Assembly (NCBI GenBank): GCA_942491555.1
Contig: CALOBN010000005.1
Span: 1 to 64,000, forward strand
Length of the DNA: 64,000 nucleotides
Source of the DNA: Marinihelvus sp942491555
GTDB lineage: Bacteria > Pseudomonadota > Gammaproteobacteria > Xanthomonadales > SZUA-36
Reading direction: 5' to 3'
The notes beneath the pieces are model-generated. The model had not been told where the DNA came from. It saw only the letters and a program-made list of their open reading frames with translations, and did no database searches. Of this stretch, positions 60,857-64,000 are shown piece by piece. How positions within the stretch are numbered: the first letter of the stretch is position 1; every line of letters starts with the position of its first letter. Made by a program: the position numbers and the translations under genes.

Positions 60857-61468
60857 ATGGACGCTCTGACAAAACGGATTTTGCTGGCGACGCTCGCCGC
60901 AACACTGCTCATTTCGGGCGTGGCAGTCGCCGATGTCACTTATCGGTGGACCGACGCGGAAGGCGAGGTGCACTACCGACCCACACCCCCAACCGACCCG
61001 GACCAGCCGTATGCGCTGCTTCGCGACGGACAGGTCATTCAGCGCTTTGCCGGCCTGGAACGGCCCGAAGTGCCGGAATCGGAGTTTGCAGACGAACGCC
61101 GGCTCGAGGAGGAACAGCGCAAGCGTGACGCACTGCTGCTGGTCCAGTTCAGAACCCTTGAGGATATCGATGATGCGATGGAGGCCCAGCTGGCGCCAAT
61201 CCAGCAGGACTACAAATTAATTGACGGCGCCTATGCGAGTTTGCAGAAATCCCTGTTCCAGCAGATCGAGGTTGCGGCCAACCGGCAACGTGCCGGGCTG
61301 CCCGTGTCCCAGTACGAGCTTGACCAGGTCATGGGAATTCGTGAGCGCATGGACGAGAACCGCCAATCACGCACTCTGTCCATGGCCCGGGAAGACCGCA
61401 TCCGCGAGGAGCATGACGAGAAGCGCGAACGGTTCGTGGTCATACTCAAGGAGAAGGACAGCTCTTGA
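60857..61468 (+). CDS. DUF4124-domain secreted protein (paralog 2)
   Basis: A 203-residue predicted exported protein. A signal peptide of ~26 residues ends in AVAD. The DUF4124 motif follows as VTYRWTDAEGEVHYRPTPP, then a long charged helix with LEDIDDAMEAQLAPI and FQQIEVAANRQRAGLPV. The helix shares spacing and residues with the preceding gene, so the pair arose by duplication. DUF4124 proteins are widespread in gammaproteobacteria but have no assigned function. The C-terminus is strongly charged. Confidence 0.8.
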   Translation: MDALTKRILLATLAATLLISGVAVADVTYRWTDAEGEVHYRPTPPTDPDQPYALLRDGQVIQRFAGLERPEVPESEFADERRLEEEQRKRDALLLVQFRTLEDIDDAMEAQLAPIQQDYKLIDGAYASLQKSLFQQIEVAANRQRAGLPVSQYELDQVMGIRERMDENRQSRTLSMAREDRIREEHDEKRERFVVILKEKDSS

Positions 61469-61525
61469 CCGGCGGCTCCTGATTGGCGCTGGCGCCTTCC
61501 CCGCTAAGCAGGACTGATCGACGCG

Positions 61526-62239
61526 GTGTACACCCTTTGTCCCCAATGTGATTCGGTCCACCCGCTGAGTGCTGAGCAGCTGGCAGCCGACCAGGGCTAT
61601 GTGCGCTGCGCCAGGTGCAGCACCCGCTTCAGTGCACTGGAACACCTGTTTGATGATTACCCCGACAAGCACAGCACCGCCGCCGGCAACACCGGCGAAA
61701 CCCCGGAAATCGGTCGTAAACCTGCGCCCAAACTACCCGCGGAACCGCTCGAGCCACCGGTGCAGGAAATCAAGCTGCGCTGGCCGTGGGCCCTTGCAGT
61801 CAGCGTGTTGGTCCTCGCCACGGTACTCAATCTGACCTGGACGTTTCGCGACGCCATTCCAAAACAGGGCGCAACCGCGCGAATGCTTGACGGGCTGGGC
61901 GTACCGGGATTCACACCCCCGCCACCCTTTCGTGATCCATCGCGGATACACCTGGTAGCCCGTGACATTCACAACCACCCCAGCCGCGAGGGTGTCCTGG
62001 TGCTCAGTGCGACCTTTATCAACCTGGCGGAACAGGCCCAGCCCTATCCGGAGATCGCCATTGTGCTCACCAACGCGGACAACCAACCGCTGGCCGCACG
62101 ACGCTTTCAGCCGCAAGACTACCTCCTCAACGCACCAAAGGCGGACGATAAGCTGGACCCGAATGAGCAGGTACCCATCCTGCTGGAGTTTGCCGACCCG
62201 GGCGAACGCGCCAGCGGCTATGAGATCACCTTTCACTGA
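61526..62239 (+). CDS. Zinc-ribbon membrane protein with DUF3426
   Basis: A 237-residue protein. The N-terminal MJ0042-type zinc ribbon has two CxxC pairs (CPQC near residue 5 and CARC near residue 32). A Pro-rich linker and one membrane helix (about residues 88-108) are followed by a DUF3426 domain in the periplasm. Its function is unknown; it often lies upstream of dusB-fis-purH, usually with prmA. The start is GTG 61526. Here no prmA or dusB is adjacent. Confidence 0.82.
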   Translation: MYTLCPQCDSVHPLSAEQLAADQGYVRCARCSTRFSALEHLFDDYPDKHSTAAGNTGETPEIGRKPAPKLPAEPLEPPVQEIKLRWPWALAVSVLVLATVLNLTWTFRDAIPKQGATARMLDGLGVPGFTPPPPFRDPSRIHLVARDIHNHPSREGVLVLSATFINLAEQAQPYPEIAIVLTNADNQPLAARRFQPQDYLLNAPKADDKLDPNEQVPILLEFADPGERASGYEITFH

Positions 62240-62359
62240 GCCCGGCAGGTCGTTTTCCGACCCTGCAACGAGGGGCGCCGCGTCCCAACCGTGGGCGGAA
62301 TTGTGATACCGTTCATCCCCCGACCAAGGCACGACCAGACGTAGGAATCACCGCGGCCC

Positions 62360-62602
62360 ATGACCAGTACTGACTCCCTCCGGGCAACGGTGCAAGCCAG
62401 TATCCGGCGCTATCTGGAAGACATGGGCTGTACTGAGCCGGAAGGGCTGCATCGACGCCTGCTCGAACAGGTCGAGCCTCCTTTGATCGAGGAGATCCTG
62501 GCGTATACCGAGGGCAATCAGTCCCGCGCGGCCCGAATCCTTGGAATGACCCGTAATACCCTGCGCAGTAAGCTGCGCAACTATGGCATCAACCCGCGGT
62601 AA
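62360..62602 (+). CDS. fis: DNA-binding protein Fis
   Basis: An 80-residue nucleoid protein and regulator. The C-terminal helix-turn-helix is NQSRAARILGMTRNTLRSKL. The N-terminal arm is shorter than in enterobacteria (98 residues), as in many other gammaproteobacteria. It lies between the DUF3426 gene and purH, where dusB would usually separate DUF3426 and fis. The upstream spacer is 120 bases and no strong promoter was picked out. Confidence 0.93.
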   Translation: MTSTDSLRATVQASIRRYLEDMGCTEPEGLHRRLLEQVEPPLIEEILAYTEGNQSRAARILGMTRNTLRSKLRNYGINPR

Positions 62603-62700
62603 GCGCTCCTGCCGGAGGCCCCGAGGTCGATGCAAGCACCGCCTGTTAACGAAACCAATATCGAACCAACATCCTTTAAACAGCCTGAAAAACCAAAACC

Positions 62701-64000
62701 ATGACCCAAGCAGACCCTTCCAGCACCCGCCTTGCCCTGATCAGCGTTTCCGATAAAACGGGCGTTGTTGACTTTGCCCGTGGCCTTGAACGCCTCGGCT
62801 TCCGTATCCTGAGCACCGGCGGCACTGCCCGGCAACTGCGCGAGGCCGGCGTGAGCGTAACCGGCGTCAGTGAACACACCGGCTTTGAGGAGATCATGGA
62901 CGGACGCGTGAAAACGCTGCACCCGAAGATTCATGGCGGCATCCTTGGCCGGCAAGAGGACAGCGAGGTGATGGCGCAGCAGGGTATCGAGGCCATCGAC
63001 GTGGTGGCAGTCAACCTGTACCCCTTCGAGGCGGTCACCGCGCGTGATGACTGCACCCTCAGTGAGGCCATCGAAAATATCGATATCGGCGGGCCGGCAA
63101 TGGTGCGCGCTTCGGCCAAGAACAATGCACGCGTGGCGATTGTGACCGACCCCGCTGACTACCCGGCCGTTATTGCTGAGCTCGAGGCTGAACATGAAGT
63201 CACCGCGGCAACGCGCTTGCGGCTGGCAGCGGCCGCCTATGCGCACACGGCCCGCTACGATGGGCTGATCGCCGACTACTTGTCGCGCCGTGTGGACGGC
63301 GGGCCACAGGATCTTGATCTGCCAGCCGTGCACACACCGCAGTTCTCCAGGCGCCAGACCATGCGTTACGGGGAAAACCCGCACCAGCAGGCAGCGTTCT
63401 ACACCCTCAGCAAGGGTGAAGACACGGGCCTGGCCGCGGCGCAGCAGCTACAGGGCAAAGAACTGTCGTATAACAATATCGCCGATGCAGATGCCGCCCT
63501 GGAATGTGTTAATCAATTCAGCGAAGGCCCGGCCTGCGTTATCGTCAAGCACGCCAATCCTTGCGGCGCGGCACTGGGCGAAAATTTGTTCGAGGCTTAT
63601 GACCGTGCGTATGCCACGGATACCGTCTCGGCTTTCGGCGGCATCATTGCCTTCAACCAGCCACTCGACGGCAAGACTGCCCGGGAAATCATTGACCGGC
63701 AGTTTGTTGAGGTCGTGCTGGCGCCAGGCTACAGCGACGATGCCTTGCAGGCCTTCAGCACCAAGCAGAACGTGCGGGTGCTGGCGACCGGCGGGCCCAC
63801 TGCCGCCGATACCACCCGGCTTAATTATCACCGTGTTGCCGGCGGCCTGTTAATCCAGCAACACGACAATCGTTGCGTCACGCGGGAAGATTGCCGCAGT
63901 GTCAGTACACGTACCCCGGATGAGCAGGAGTGGGCCGACCTGATGTTCGCCTGGCGCATGGCGCGCATGGTGAAGTCAAATGCGATTGTCTATGCAGCCA
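62701..64000 (+). CDS. purH: Bifunctional IMP synthesis protein PurH (3' end outside window)
   Basis: The first 433 codons of AICAR formyltransferase/IMP cyclohydrolase, the last two steps of IMP synthesis. The IMP cyclohydrolase domain has ISVSDKTGVVDFARGL, STGGTARQLREAG and VKTLHPKIHGGILGR. The AICAR transformylase domain begins near residue 200, with RYGENPHQQAAFY and VIVKHANPCGAA. It is intact as far as the window goes. The ATG at 62701 starts the family N-terminus 98 bases after fis. Confidence 0.95.
   Translation, partial: MTQADPSSTRLALISVSDKTGVVDFARGLERLGFRILSTGGTARQLREAGVSVTGVSEHTGFEEIMDGRVKTLHPKIHGGILGRQEDSEVMAQQGIEAIDVVAVNLYPFEAVTARDDCTLSEAIENIDIGGPAMVRASAKNNARVAIVTDPADYPAVIAELEAEHEVTAATRLRLAAAAYAHTARYDGLIADYLSRRVDGGPQDLDLPAVHTPQFSRRQTMRYGENPHQQAAFYTLSKGEDTGLAAAQQLQGKELSYNNIADADAALECVNQFSEGPACVIVKHANPCGAALGENLFEAYDRAYATDTVSAFGGIIAFNQPLDGKTAREIIDRQFVEVVLAPGYSDDALQAFSTKQNVRVLATGGPTAADTTRLNYHRVAGGLLIQQHDNRCVTREDCRSVSTRTPDEQEWADLMFAWRMARMVKSNAIVYAA

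Overview
The window reads as a moderately GC-rich (roughly 60% by eye) gammaproteobacterial chromosome segment, densely packed and almost entirely housekeeping. Gene order points to a non-enteric gammaproteobacterium. The pyrB-ruvX-yqgE-tonB-gshB block diverges from a pil-chp twitching chemosensory operon and is followed by rsmE and bioA, an order also known from Pseudomonas. The order tyrS / mepM / anmK, erpA, crc-like xth / pyrE and fis-purH support the same placement. No phage, plasmid, transposase, CRISPR array, rRNA or tRNA gene was seen.

Layout. 1-5255: tail of an unknown gene, a monothiol glutaredoxin-rhodanese fusion, exonuclease III, diacylglycerol kinase, two small lipoproteins, a kinase-fold phosphotransferase and an SDR. 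5252-13222: SppA protease, a glycosyltransferase-like protein, an M17 aminopeptidase, a DUF3667 membrane protein coupled to an extended SDR, and a MATE pump. 13194-15764: an envelope-stress cluster (pspA-pspC with a good sigma-54 promoter, and a DegQ-type protease). 15959-20789: HNH nuclease, 5'-3' exonuclease, secreted propeller protein, Nudix hydrolase and isoaspartyl peptidase. 20843-24494: activated methyl cycle (metK, ahcY behind an SAH riboswitch, metF). 24696-29630: trmB, an SLC13/RCK transporter, a Rieske protein, small proteins, a CBS protein and glyoxalase I. 29643-33562: pyrB-ruvX-yqgE-tonB-gshB. 33842-43388: pilG-pilI-pilJ-chpA-chpC. 43434-47758: rsmE, bioA, then hisN-like/nudE/cysQ. 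47800-52816: hemJ, a large non-coding region holding two inverted structured repeats, erpA, nudC, ampE, btuF and an MTH1-like Nudix gene. 52838-58484: tyrS, mepM, anmK, yccF, ampG. 58468-64000: second xth, pyrE, two related DUF4124-type genes, a DUF3426 protein, fis and the start of purH.

Themes. Peptidoglycan turnover and recycling genes lie close together (mepM, anmK, ampG, ampE). Methyl-cycle genes carry several RNA or operator signals: an SAH riboswitch, a 16-position stem-loop upstream of metK and repeated AAGAGA half-sites. Four Nudix hydrolases (nudF-, nudE-, nudC- and MTH1-like) are scattered through the window. Several genes have a -10 box about 7 bases before the start codon and no Shine-Dalgarno, suggesting leaderless transcripts.

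The most unusual structure is at 48298-48994: two diverged, inverted copies of a ~210-bp element with long terminal inverted repeats. Its internal hairpin is preserved between the copies by compensating base changes.
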